From Oscillospiraceae bacterium (lineage in GTDB: Bacteria; Bacillota; Clostridia; Oscillospirales; Oscillospiraceae), in the NCBI GenBank assembly GCA_017428565.1, contig JAFRQP010000098.1:1-64000 (forward strand): a stretch of DNA of 64,000 nucleotides, written 5' to 3'. Shown here in pieces: positions 52,201-59,738 of the stretch (within the stretch, counting starts at the first letter, position 1; every line of letters starts with the position of its first letter). Both the position numbers and the translations under genes were made by a program. The notes beneath the pieces are model-generated. The model saw nothing but the letters and a program-made list of their open reading frames with translations. It made no database searches and was not told the DNA's origin.

Positions 52201-54496
52201 CGGCGACTTTGTGATCCATGCCTGGCTCCACGGTATCTACGTGGAGGGTGACCTGACCGTACGCGGCAATGTGAAGGTCCACGACACCACCCAAGTGGGC
52301 GTGGGCGTGGGCGGCGATCTCAACGTCACGCAGAGCTCCCTGAGAGTCTCGACCAATGAGGGCATCGGCGTGGACAGCCGCGGCAACGTGACCGTGGCCG
52401 GCGAGCTGCATTCCGAGGCCGGCGAGGCCGGTCTGAATTGCGGCGGCAATGTCACGCTGGTGGGCGGCACGATCTGGGTCTCTTCCACCAACGACATCGG
52501 CCTGCTCGGCAGCAGCGACCTGAACATCCAGAACGGCGGCTTCACCGCCTACGGCAATGTCCAGGCCCTGGAGGTCGCTTCCATCAGCTTCGATACCAGC
52601 ACCCACTTCATCAGGCTGCCCCAGAACGGCACCGTCAGCAGCGACGGCAGCACCATCATCGACCCTGCCACCAATGCTCCGGCGCTGGACGCGCAGATCA
52701 CCGAAAGGAGGCCGACGATCCTCCTGGGCGTCAAGGATCTGGAGGGCAACGAGGGCGTGGGCGGCACTGTGGCCATCGAAAACGGAGACTATGACGTCAG
52801 CGTCAACGGCAGCTTCAACTACGGCACCTTGATCGGGGTCCATGCCCAGGCGGACACGGGCTACCGCTTCGACCACTGGGAGGACGCCTACGGCGGCAGC
52901 CCCGGCGATGAAAGCGGTTTCCCGGATATGCAGATCGGCGTCTACGTGGACAACCAGCTGTACGCCGTCTTCGAGGAGCTCCTGCCCATCCAAAGCCCCT
53001 ACTTCACCGACCCGAACTTCCGCGCCTACATCTCCGAGCATTTTGACCTGGATCACGACGGCTATCTCTCCTGGGCTGAGCGCAGCCTGGTGACGAGCAT
53101 CGACGTATCCAACAAGTCCATCACGAGCCTGGTGGGTCTCAAGTACTTCCCGGAGCTGGTCACGCTCAAGTGCAGCGGCAACCCCAACCTCCAGGAGGTG
53201 GACCTGCGGAACAATCCCATGATCGAGACGCTCGACTGCTCCGGCAACAGCAAGCTCTCCCGCCTGTATGTGGTCGGCTGCTCGGAGCTGCGGGAGCTGC
53301 GCTGCAACAGCTGCCCCTTGCTGACCAGCATCGCCTTTGCCGGCTGCGGCAAGCTGGAGATCCTCATCTGCATGATGTGCGACCTGAGATCTCTGAATCT
53401 GAGCAACTGCACCGGGCTGAAGGTGCTGCAGTGCTACAACAACACGAACCTCTCCACGCTTGCCATCAACAGCGACGAGCTCTATATGCTCTTGTGCTAC
53501 GGAACCAAGCTGAACACGCTGGACGTCTCCAGCTGCAGCCTGCTGCAGAAAGCCTACTATCTCGGCACGGTCAGTCATGCCTCTTATTATGACGACTACC
53601 ACTATGCGCAGGGCAGCGCCGACTATCGGATCCGCTGCAATCCGGGCGCGGTCGTGGAGGACGACCTGGGCATCCCCATCAACAAGCCCAACTTCCCGGA
53701 CGACGACTTCCGGCAGTACGGCGCATCCGTCTTCGATCTGAACAAGAACGGCTGGCTGAGCCCCTCTGAGATTGCCCAGGCGGACAGCCTCTGCATCGAG
53801 GAGTGGGCCGACCTGCACAATGTCCAAGGCATCCACTTCCTGACGGAACTGACCTTCCTCATGATCGACGGGAACCCGAACCTGACTGAGCTGGATCTGT
53901 CCGCCAACACCAAGCTCACGGGCCTGGAGGCCTGGGGCAACGGCCTGACCACGCTGACCCTTGGACAGCAGGTGAATCTGCGGAGCATCTATGTGGACGG
54001 GAATGCGCTGAGCACCCTGGATCTCAGCGGCGCGCCCAATCTGCTGCTGCTGGACATCAGCGACAACCCGCTGATCGAGATCGACCTGAGCGCGGCGCCG
54101 GATCTGCAGGAGCTTTACATCTACCACACGGATCTGGCGGAGCTGGACCTCACAGACAACCCGATCCTGCTGGACGCCTACCTCAACGGCACCCCCACGG
54201 TCCACGAGAATTACGTGGAGTATGCCGGCGGGCCGCTGGGCGGACGCCTGCTGATCGACGAGGACCAGACGGTCATCACCGAAAAGCCCCACATCCCCGG
54301 CGACATCAACGGGGACGGCAATGTGGACGGAACGGACGTGGTGCTGCTGGCCACCTATGTGAAGGCCGGCGGCAGCGGCGTGACCATCGTGCCCGGCTCC
54401 GGCGATGTGAACGGCGACGGCAGGGTGGACGGCACGGACGTGACGCTGCTGGCCACTTATGTGAAAGCAGGCGGCCAAGGCGTTCCGATCCACTGA
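46262..54496 (+). CDS. Giant secreted LRR/dockerin surface protein (2744 aa)
   Basis: A signal peptide (1-27) is followed by a linker that contains an in-frame palindromic element (residues 125-147). About seven related ~200-aa beta-rich units run from roughly 195 to 1690, each with a PNSGYR-like or NPGWCF-like segment and a D(V/I)TDSL-like segment. A beta-repeat module opens at about 1888 (YDLYLGSVQVNAENKNNI) and ends near 2147. Two leucine-rich-repeat blocks follow, each preceded by an EF-hand-like loop (DLDHDGYLSWAE near 2261, DLNKNGWLSPSE near 2490). The dockerin (2680-2744) has two DxNGDGxVDGTD loops. GGGAGG precedes ATG. It is probably a surface adhesin or ligand-binding protein. Confidence 0.85.
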   Translation: MKSRKRVLSLLLALLMLVSLFPTAALAEAPEEEAPVFLVQPESGCHPQGEPYLLTWALNRTPDRLELVREEPAEDPSEILLIPVQELDPASESLELTAPETETIFHLRAFYGEEELVSEPFTVSVILSEAKDLDGDSSSAEPPQNDKEEDVPGDADEPEAAPAPADEPEGTHRLIGEVVTYKSGGAVDSLNTGASIQVSASNPSSGTNVSCEVTLNSGYRLLAVFYGPTDGTAAMDVTDSMPVRMWDQNMAFVACVIPESGIMPCEHVALSITAPSLGGSYSGTVNASVTKYFNDGNTGFSALGAYSVLSAVWKEEGGTNPTSFQVGKSYYTVITLKPTSGWGFPTDCYAQLTMPNGLKVNSGTGDVTVSRLPNGNLRIQSPLYTIPETEGWYNLYGYASTLDANGVYDSSLSGGTIRVSTGCAQAGGTVSCTVTPNSGYRVISVLYGPDGDEPIEDVSGTLQTTMQSREMSFRAYFIAEDAVAPNYGAAVSIGAPAAGGSYPNGVPVSTTNYYSFSAHVNAISAYHVENAVWTIKYGGTPTTLLAGHKYCAEFDLVANPGWRFFDTISVELTMPDGSVARSANGDFTVTRNADGSFHVKSPEVTLPGSTSYHHLMGRALTFDENGMRDDEHPGGTVSVSTGTAQEGDNVSCQVTVNPGYRLLMVQFCLDYDEPVADVTDSLQAVMRDRDMEFRAYFIKDGGSISCPAAAVQLEYPYSEGYANLPAATVTKYFSMTTWAVEPAAYSVTDAAWRDEDGQCVGFFYSGSQYYATFILTPNEGWYFEDNFAVELTMPDGSVLNSRDGDFTITRNADGSITVKTPTTTVPVTQEPGDGSMSLYFTVEVYDADYHLVPDVIGGTASFSPAHPRAGDTVTVTAEPAPGYQLQYVYYDNGVTMGYDATPEMSYVIPENYGTLAVCFTPVGTSLPLPSATQKVELPLAGTQNSGAGQVLNGEHQWYDVESVTWYGGAGSGCQGQEPASFLPGARYYAEVILTPHAHWHWRPDTNLLMLYHDPADPDPGSVNWDLPSGSTCSVDAQGRLHVVGEEILLPGAVTLRLYQYTHGDDVYAVSGTVKFSVNGGAAQTLPASNELMVLPGDQISLVVTPYAGYRLQSANLGIGETFAGDITDTLTFTVPDDCAVCDVIVYFAPADAATPINSVTVNLPLPLPAGSYSAGATEAEYGGLENYTILGTFWYGGTGSGCQNTFPSSFINGASYYARIWLVPKDNWCFAEGTQVWIRLEDGSLVEAKSTSFDAETGQFLIETYEYPIFNRDILEASVGLQMFEEGGEYPQGCPVVFDLPENAPFTVSDAIWYNYANQESGGIGLAAGFFTADGRYFTEFDLIPNEGYIFTAASQINLTNGSVEIKTLNSDGSLHVVTSWYSLNPEAAAQQRRVFVTNYVMNADGSVNSSGSGGYVLPNDGSPKVGDTLIFGVMPKNGYRLQWMTAARDSEQVGEDITDSLEFYVADEPGDVYVNAFFALADEPVTCSQVDLNVQLPAPGGNYSGLAPATVMPNVVNASKYSVVSARWYEIQEHGVGTPSSFVPGEQYCVEIILTPNPGWCFGDNPGAFLLFSDGTGMDSRFGEVSPYKQSDGNLVLTSDFITLPEVEIDSVELSLDLPELGDSFVAESKPWATFYTPHVGEMYTLWKNGADQATGAKDSVTSSFQPGCVYYATIRLIADPGYYLAADTRVTLRNGLSFTTQYLETDRSLWIHTESIAIPTEGFQLSGTYVKFRLNGEEISSARPGDYVVVRTDITTQPEGVYLANVTSEDVELTQLTDITWGFTMPAKNVSVTGELLPQETYIFELEDMTHDVNAADARWLFGEQEAGTRLEQDLDSDGYTDIFVDYYEDGTVQVIRVGNIYGDFTIQTPSGRFGTRIYRFGPERYDLYLGSVQVNAENKNNIPVLGGKASYDPATHTLHLDGYTGSIGVARQDSAYPSLTNSFSITASGDLNITGNGRLLDASLRGGIHCGGNLTLNGDFVIHAWLHGIYVEGDLTVRGNVKVHDTTQVGVGVGGDLNVTQSSLRVSTNEGIGVDSRGNVTVAGELHSEAGEAGLNCGGNVTLVGGTIWVSSTNDIGLLGSSDLNIQNGGFTAYGNVQALEVASISFDTSTHFIRLPQNGTVSSDGSTIIDPATNAPALDAQITERRPTILLGVKDLEGNEGVGGTVAIENGDYDVSVNGSFNYGTLIGVHAQADTGYRFDHWEDAYGGSPGDESGFPDMQIGVYVDNQLYAVFEELLPIQSPYFTDPNFRAYISEHFDLDHDGYLSWAERSLVTSIDVSNKSITSLVGLKYFPELVTLKCSGNPNLQEVDLRNNPMIETLDCSGNSKLSRLYVVGCSELRELRCNSCPLLTSIAFAGCGKLEILICMMCDLRSLNLSNCTGLKVLQCYNNTNLSTLAINSDELYMLLCYGTKLNTLDVSSCSLLQKAYYLGTVSHASYYDDYHYAQGSADYRIRCNPGAVVEDDLGIPINKPNFPDDDFRQYGASVFDLNKNGWLSPSEIAQADSLCIEEWADLHNVQGIHFLTELTFLMIDGNPNLTELDLSANTKLTGLEAWGNGLTTLTLGQQVNLRSIYVDGNALSTLDLSGAPNLLLLDISDNPLIEIDLSAAPDLQELYIYHTDLAELDLTDNPILLDAYLNGTPTVHENYVEYAGGPLGGRLLIDEDQTVITEKPHIPGDINGDGNVDGTDVVLLATYVKAGGSGVTIVPGSGDVNGDGRVDGTDVTLLATYVKAGGQGVPIH
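46633..46700. repeat. Palindromic repeat element inserted in coding frame
   Basis: Outer inverted arms TGTCATCCTGAG (46633-46644) and CTCAGAATGACA (46689-46700), one mismatch, enclose an inner hairpin (46651-46660 with 46665-46674, loop GACG). The element is read in frame and gives the peptide VILSEAKDLDGDSSS and onward. The same kind of palindrome is usually intergenic, from memory. No second copy was noticed in this window. Confidence 0.7.
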
Positions 54497-54528
54497 GCTC
54501 CCCAAACAAAAACAGAAACGGAAACCAA

Positions 54529-54560
54529 GGAGCGGCGCCCCCGGCGCCGCTCCTGCTTTT
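54529..54560 (+). terminator. Terminator of 2744-aa gene
   Basis: A perfect 11-bp stem (54529-54539 with 54543-54553) with loop CCC is followed by TGCTTTT. Confidence 0.8.
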
Positions 54561-54590
54561 CCGTATCCTGCGCCATGCAGGCAGAAAAAG

Positions 54591-54605
54591 TTCAAAAACT
54601 TTGAA
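54591..54605. promoter_or_regulatory. Palindrome upstream of 1485-aa gene promoter
   Basis: TTCAAA-AAC-TTTGAA (54591-54605) is a perfect 6+6 palindrome about 45 bp before the -10 box of the next gene. It could be an operator for a dimeric regulator, or chance in an AT-rich stretch. Confidence 0.35.
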
Positions 54606-54645
54606 TATTTACCGCGAAAAAGAGTGTGCAAAACGCAGCTCAGTA

Positions 54646-54654
54646 TGTTATAAT
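54646..54654 (+). promoter_or_regulatory. Extended -10 promoter of 1485-aa gene
   Basis: TG-T-TATAAT (54646-54654) is a perfect extended -10 with no clear -35. The leader to ATG 54710 would be about 50 nt, shorter than those of the other three dockerin genes. Confidence 0.6.
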
Positions 54655-54709
54655 AAACTGAAAGATTGTGTGCATTGAACCAACCAGTACGGAACGGAGG
54701 AAGAACGGC

Positions 54710-57700
54710 ATGAAGAAAAACAGCCCGAGCAAGAGACTGCTGTCTCTGCTGCTCTGCCTGGCCCTGTTTCTGAGCCTGGGCGTCTCCTCCTTTGCCGAGG
54801 CGCGGATGGAAAGCGCGCCGGCCGTAGGGGAGAGAGGGACCTTCAAGCCTGCGGAGCTGCGGGAAGACGGTTCGCCCGACGGGGCTGCCTCCCGGACGGA
54901 AGAGCCGGAGGCCGCGCCGCAGCCGGATGAACCGAAGGCGGACTATGCGGTGTTCGTATATATCGTCGACGATTCCACCGGCGCGTATCCCCAGCACGGC
55001 ACGGTGAGCCTGGCGGGCGAGTATCAGGCTACCCCGCTTGATGAGTATCGCTATCTGGTCGCCCGGGGGGATACGCTGACGGTCAGCGCCGTGCCGGACG
55101 AGGGATATGTGCTGGACACGGAGACCTTCCGGGTGACCTACAGATCCTCAGTTTTCAGCAGTGTGGACATCGACCTGCCCTTGGACGGGACGAATGCGTT
55201 CACCGTGCCCGTCAGAGGCGTCTATTCCATTACGATCCATGCCACGTTCAGCAGCATCTATGAGGGCTACGGCATCTCCGTCAGTGTGCTTGATCTGATG
55301 GGAACGGGCAACACCGTGACTGTGGACAGGGACAGAGCCGGGGAGGGTGATCTGGTCACCGTCATGGTGCAAATGAACGAAGGGACTCGTTTCGCGGTTC
55401 CCGGGCTTGAAGTGTATAAGAACGGAGACTCCCTGACCCATGTCGATCTTACGCAGGTGGATGACCATACCTACACCTTCATCATGCCCGCCTTTGACGT
55501 CAAAGTCTTCGCGCAGTTTGAGTTCGTCGAACCGGAGGTCTATACGATCAGCTTCCCGCAGGATTACAGCCCTGTGCTGAATACGCTGATCTACAGAAAC
55601 GGCGAGTTTCAGCAGGGGATTATCTGGGACGCTGACACTCAGGCGCCCAGCGGGTCCGGTTGGGGCAACCCGGGCGACACCATCAGGCTGGATATCCTCT
55701 CCGGCGGTTCTTACACGGTCACCGGCGTGGTGCTGCACTACGCGCTGGACGGCCAGCCTTATGACGAGACGCTGGAGCTCACACCGGATATCAACGGGAT
55801 CTCCAAGACCCACACGAGCTTTGTCATGCCGGCCGCGGACGTCAGCCTTGAGCTGATCCTGACGCCGTTTTATCGGGTTTTTCTGGGATGCAATTGGCTT
55901 GGCGACGCTCAACTCAGCGCGCGCGAAGCCTTTGCCGGGCAAGAGATCACCTTGACCGCCGTGATCACCGATCCGCGCTATGACTATCTCACCTGGACTT
56001 CCGTGATCTTTGGCAGCGAGGAGATCGTCCCCTACACGGTGGAGAAGATCGACAAACAGACCTATGTTCTGAAGATCACCATGCCGGCGAACGCGGTTAC
56101 GCTTGGCGTGGAGTTCTCCATGGAGCCGGTCTCCTATCTCTCCCGCAACTGGAACGGGTCCGCGATCGCAGAAAAGCAGGAGCTCTGCAAACTTTACAAC
56201 AGGCTCACCGAGAGCAGCGCCGGCTATTATACCCTGACCGACGAGGAATACGAGGGCTGGTGGGTCCTGGACCGCTCCGTCACGCTGGGAAGCAATACCA
56301 CCCTGAAGATCCAGGGTGACGTCAAGCTGATCCTCTGCGACGGGATGACGCTCCACGCCGGCGACGGCATCTATATTGCCGACGGCAGCACGCTCACGAT
56401 CTACGGCCAGGCCGAGGACAGCGGCAAGATCTATGCGCATCCGCCCGGCGGGGCCGGCATCGGCGGCATGGAGGACGCGATCGGCGGCAATCTGATCGTC
56501 CACGGCGGCATAATCGACGCAAAGGGCAGCACCAACGCCGCGGGCATCGGCGGCGGCAATGAGAACAGCGGCATCCGCTCCGTCACCATCAACGGCGGCT
56601 TCGTCAACGCGGAGGGCGGCGCCAGCGGCGCGGGCATCGGCAAGGGACAGCAGAACAACGTCTGGGAGATCGTCACCATCAACGGCGGCGTCGTGAACGC
56701 CACCGGCGGCCTTTACGCGGCCGGCATCGGCGGCGGCGAGGATCGCGGAAACGGCACGGTCATCATCAACGGCGGCACGGTCACGGCAAAGGGCCGGGAG
56801 AACGGCGCGGGCATCGGCGGCGGCGAGGAAGGCAGCCAGGATCATCCCGTCATCATCAACGGCGGTACGGTCACGGCAGAAGGCGGAACCAACGCTGCCG
56901 GGATCGGCGGCGGCGGGACAGGCTGGTTCGGCGACGGAGGCCACGGCGGTGAGGTCACGATCACCGGCGGCACCGTCACGGTGGATGCGGGCGAATATGG
57001 CGCGGGTATCGGCGGCGGCGCGGCGAGAGATCTGTTCTGCGATTCGGGCAGCGGCGGCACCGTCACGATCACCGGGGGCGAGATCCTGATCCGCGTCCCC
57101 GCCGGAAGCGGCGCGGGCATCGGCGGCGCCGCCGGCCCCGAGAACTATGGCTATGCTGGCAACGGCGGTAATGTGGAGATCTCCGGCGGCAAGTTGGAAA
57201 TCCACCTGTCCGCCACCAGAAGCGCCGGCATCGGCGCCGGCGGCTGCGATTACAGCAGCGGAAGAAGCGGCTCCGTCTCCATTTCCGGCGGCGAGACCAA
57301 GATCACGGTCACAAACGGTTATATCGGCAGTTCGTATGTGGAGAGTCAGGGCGCGGGCATCGGCGGCGCCTCGGAAAGGAGCCAGGGCGGAGACGTCACC
57401 ATCACCGGCGGCGTCCTGCTGATCGAGAATAACGGCTACGGCGCGGGGATCGGCGGCGGCGGGAGCGAGAAAAAGCCCTCCACGGCCGGAAACGGCGGGA
57501 ACGTGTACATCAATACCGCCTTTGTTGTCGCCTCCAGCTATGCCGGCGCGGGCATCGGCGGCGGCGGTTCGCTGAAGGGCGGCGGCGGCGGCGGGAACGG
57601 AGGAACCGTCACGGTGGACGGCGGCACGGTCTATGCGCTCTCCCAGAATAAAGGCGCGGGCATCGGCGGCGGAAACGACGGCAATGGCGGCACGCTGACG

Positions 57701-59167
57701 GTGAATGGCGGCTATGTGATGGCCGGCGGCGGCCACTTGGATTATAACTATATCCGGGACCACGGACTGTGGACCGAGAACATCGCAGGTATCAAACCGA
57801 TCAATCAGGGTTGGGTCAATCTTTCCTACAATCTGATCATGCATTTTATCAAGACCGGCGAATATGCCGGCGCGGGCATCGGCGGCGGCGATGACGGCAA
57901 CGGCGGCACCGTGATCATCAACGGCGGCACCGTGATCGCGATGTCCGGCATGAACTCCGCGCGCGCTTGCGGACACGGCGACGGCGGCAGATCCAACGGC
58001 AGCGTGAGTATCTATGACAGCGCAATGGTCAGCTATGGAAGGGTCAGCGGCGGCGAGCCGACGATCCTGGGGATCGCCTTGACAGGCAATCGTGAGTCGA
58101 CCTGCAACGGCTATGCCTATGCGCGCATCGAGCCCTGCGACCATCCGGAACCTGCATTTACGGCAAACGAAACCACACACCGGAGGCACTGTTCCCACTG
58201 TCAGTTCTCGTTCCCCGCGGAAGAGCACGTGATGGACGAGCAGAACCGCTGCACCGTCTGCGGGTTTCAGGGCGTGCTTTGCGATCTCAGCTTTGACGCC
58301 AACGGCGGCGGCGGGACGATGGAGAGCCTCTGCTGCGTCCCGGGCCGGCAGGTCATGCTTCCTGTTTGCGGCTTTACGCCGCCGGCGGGAATGTGCTTCG
58401 GCGGCTGGCAGCTGGGAGACGACCCGGAACTGAAGGCGGAGAACGACGTCATCACGCCTGAGGGCGACCTGACCGTAAAGGCGGTATGGCATTACCGCGT
58501 CACCGTTTCGGATTCGGAGAACGGTATCGTGACGGCGGATAAGCGGACTGCCGCGGAGGGCGAGACCGTCACCCTGACGGTGACGCCTGCCGAGGACTGC
58601 GTGCTGACCAGTCTCACCCGAGTCACGGGGGACGAGGACCACTTCACCGTGATCGACGAGAAGGACGCGGACGGGAACTACATTTTCACCATGCCCGCCG
58701 GCAACGTGACGGTCAACGCCCGGTTCACCCGCATTTGCACCCTCAGCTTCGACGCCTGCGGCGGCACGGTGGAGCCGGCCGCCCTGGAGATCGAAGCCGG
58801 CGCCGCCATCGGCGAGCTGCCTGAGCCCACCCGTGAGGGCGGCTGGGTCTTCCTGGGCTGGTATATGGAGCCTGCCGCCAGCGCCTTTGACATCTGCCAG
58901 GCCACCGAAGTGACGGCTGCGACCACCTTCACCGAGAACACCACGGTCTTCGCCCACTGGCGTCTGCCCGGCGACGTGAACGGCGACGGCAATGTGGACG
59001 GCACGGACGTGACGCTGCTGGCCACCTACGTGAAGGCCGGCGGCCTGAACGTGCGGATCGTGCCCTACTCCGGCGACGTGAGCGGCGACGACAATGTGGA
59101 CGGCACGGACGTGACCTTGCTTGCCACCTACGTGAAGGCCCGCGGCAGCGGCGTGGTGATCCACTGA
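54710..59167 (+). CDS. Secreted dockerin protein with 14 AGIGGG repeats (1485 aa)
   Basis: A signal peptide (1-30) and a Pro/Glu-rich linker lead into several InlB-like beta domains (to about 490). From about residue 581 to 1060 the AGIGGG motif occurs 14 times at intervals of roughly 25-50 residues, separated by strands such as VTINGGTVTA, which suggests a glycine-rich beta-helix. Two CxxC pairs (HCSHC and CTVCG, about 1160-1185) could bind zinc. Two further repeat modules precede the dockerin at 1421-1485 (DVNGDGNVDGTD, DVSGDDNVDGTD). ATG 54710 with CGGAGG is the start; the frame is open upstream to 54668. No catalytic motif or wall-sorting signal is seen. Confidence 0.83.
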   Translation: MKKNSPSKRLLSLLLCLALFLSLGVSSFAEARMESAPAVGERGTFKPAELREDGSPDGAASRTEEPEAAPQPDEPKADYAVFVYIVDDSTGAYPQHGTVSLAGEYQATPLDEYRYLVARGDTLTVSAVPDEGYVLDTETFRVTYRSSVFSSVDIDLPLDGTNAFTVPVRGVYSITIHATFSSIYEGYGISVSVLDLMGTGNTVTVDRDRAGEGDLVTVMVQMNEGTRFAVPGLEVYKNGDSLTHVDLTQVDDHTYTFIMPAFDVKVFAQFEFVEPEVYTISFPQDYSPVLNTLIYRNGEFQQGIIWDADTQAPSGSGWGNPGDTIRLDILSGGSYTVTGVVLHYALDGQPYDETLELTPDINGISKTHTSFVMPAADVSLELILTPFYRVFLGCNWLGDAQLSAREAFAGQEITLTAVITDPRYDYLTWTSVIFGSEEIVPYTVEKIDKQTYVLKITMPANAVTLGVEFSMEPVSYLSRNWNGSAIAEKQELCKLYNRLTESSAGYYTLTDEEYEGWWVLDRSVTLGSNTTLKIQGDVKLILCDGMTLHAGDGIYIADGSTLTIYGQAEDSGKIYAHPPGGAGIGGMEDAIGGNLIVHGGIIDAKGSTNAAGIGGGNENSGIRSVTINGGFVNAEGGASGAGIGKGQQNNVWEIVTINGGVVNATGGLYAAGIGGGEDRGNGTVIINGGTVTAKGRENGAGIGGGEEGSQDHPVIINGGTVTAEGGTNAAGIGGGGTGWFGDGGHGGEVTITGGTVTVDAGEYGAGIGGGAARDLFCDSGSGGTVTITGGEILIRVPAGSGAGIGGAAGPENYGYAGNGGNVEISGGKLEIHLSATRSAGIGAGGCDYSSGRSGSVSISGGETKITVTNGYIGSSYVESQGAGIGGASERSQGGDVTITGGVLLIENNGYGAGIGGGGSEKKPSTAGNGGNVYINTAFVVASSYAGAGIGGGGSLKGGGGGGNGGTVTVDGGTVYALSQNKGAGIGGGNDGNGGTLTVNGGYVMAGGGHLDYNYIRDHGLWTENIAGIKPINQGWVNLSYNLIMHFIKTGEYAGAGIGGGDDGNGGTVIINGGTVIAMSGMNSARACGHGDGGRSNGSVSIYDSAMVSYGRVSGGEPTILGIALTGNRESTCNGYAYARIEPCDHPEPAFTANETTHRRHCSHCQFSFPAEEHVMDEQNRCTVCGFQGVLCDLSFDANGGGGTMESLCCVPGRQVMLPVCGFTPPAGMCFGGWQLGDDPELKAENDVITPEGDLTVKAVWHYRVTVSDSENGIVTADKRTAAEGETVTLTVTPAEDCVLTSLTRVTGDEDHFTVIDEKDADGNYIFTMPAGNVTVNARFTRICTLSFDACGGTVEPAALEIEAGAAIGELPEPTREGGWVFLGWYMEPAASAFDICQATEVTAATTFTENTTVFAHWRLPGDVNGDGNVDGTDVTLLATYVKAGGLNVRIVPYSGDVSGDDNVDGTDVTLLATYVKARGSGVVIH

Positions 59168-59296
59168 GCTCTGCCGGATCAGCTTCGCAAGAAAGGGGAC
59201 CGGGGATCTGAAAAGAGGATTCTGACCGACCTGGGTTCCTCCCCGGCGACAGAAAGCCTCTCCACCCGCTTTTGAAACGAAGCAAAAACAAAAAAG

Positions 59297-59334
59297 CAGT
59301 CCCGTCTCAGCTTTTGAGACGGGACTGTGCTTTT
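59297..59334 (+). terminator. Terminator of 1485-aa gene
   Basis: A 13-bp perfect stem (59297-59309 or 59310 with 59315-59327) is followed by TGCTTTT. It lies 130 bp after the stop. Confidence 0.75.
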
Positions 59335-59522
59335 GACAGGGCTGTGAAGATAGATGTTGTTCCGCAGGTGCTTCGCGCCATGAAAGGTGCGGAGCACCTG
59401 GCTGGGATCGAAGCCGTGGGCGGCTGCGACCCGGATCGACAGGAGAAGAACACCGACTTGCCCTGAGTATGCCAGGCCGGGAAAGCTGTGGTATGCTGAC
59501 GCTTTTTTTCGGAGGAAGCGTC

Positions 59523-59666
59523 TTGAAATAGGGCCTTGCGCTGCTGCCTGTGTTTCTGACAGATTTTGCACTCTGCGCGTGCGGCCGGACAGCGCCGTCT
59601 GCAAAAGAGCCCGATGCCCGGCTGCTGAGGAACGGACTCGCCGCATTCTCAAGTACTACAGCCTGA
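59523..59666 (+). pseudogene. Possible remnant of a small lipoprotein gene
   Basis: A TTG with GGAGG seven bases upstream would read K, then a TAG stop at codon 3, then a hydrophobic stretch GLALLPVFLTDFALCACGR resembling a lipoprotein signal, ending at a TGA at 59664. If real, it is a decayed small lipoprotein gene of about 47 codons. The rest of 59168-59684 shows no gene besides the terminators. Confidence 0.25.
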
Positions 59667-59684
59667 AAAATCCGAAAAGCTGAC

Positions 59685-59717
59685 AAAAGACGCAGGAATT
59701 CGATTCCTGCGTCTTTT
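59685..59717. terminator. Terminator of deacetylase gene
   Basis: A perfect 15-bp stem (59685-59699 with 59703-59717) with loop TCG, A-rich on the left and T-rich on the right, lies just past the stop of the minus-strand deacetylase gene. Confidence 0.85.
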
Positions 59718-59738
59718 CGCGCCCTTTTCCGGCGACGT

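Noticed and set aside
34791..59167. Classical cellulosome gene cluster.
   Set aside because: No glycoside hydrolase, esterase or polysaccharide lyase motif was seen in any of the dockerin proteins, and only one cohesin is present.
59523..59666. Stop-codon read-through (TAG recoding) in the small lipoprotein-like frame.
   Set aside because: There is no recoding signal or other sign of TAG reassignment in the window. Decay is simpler.
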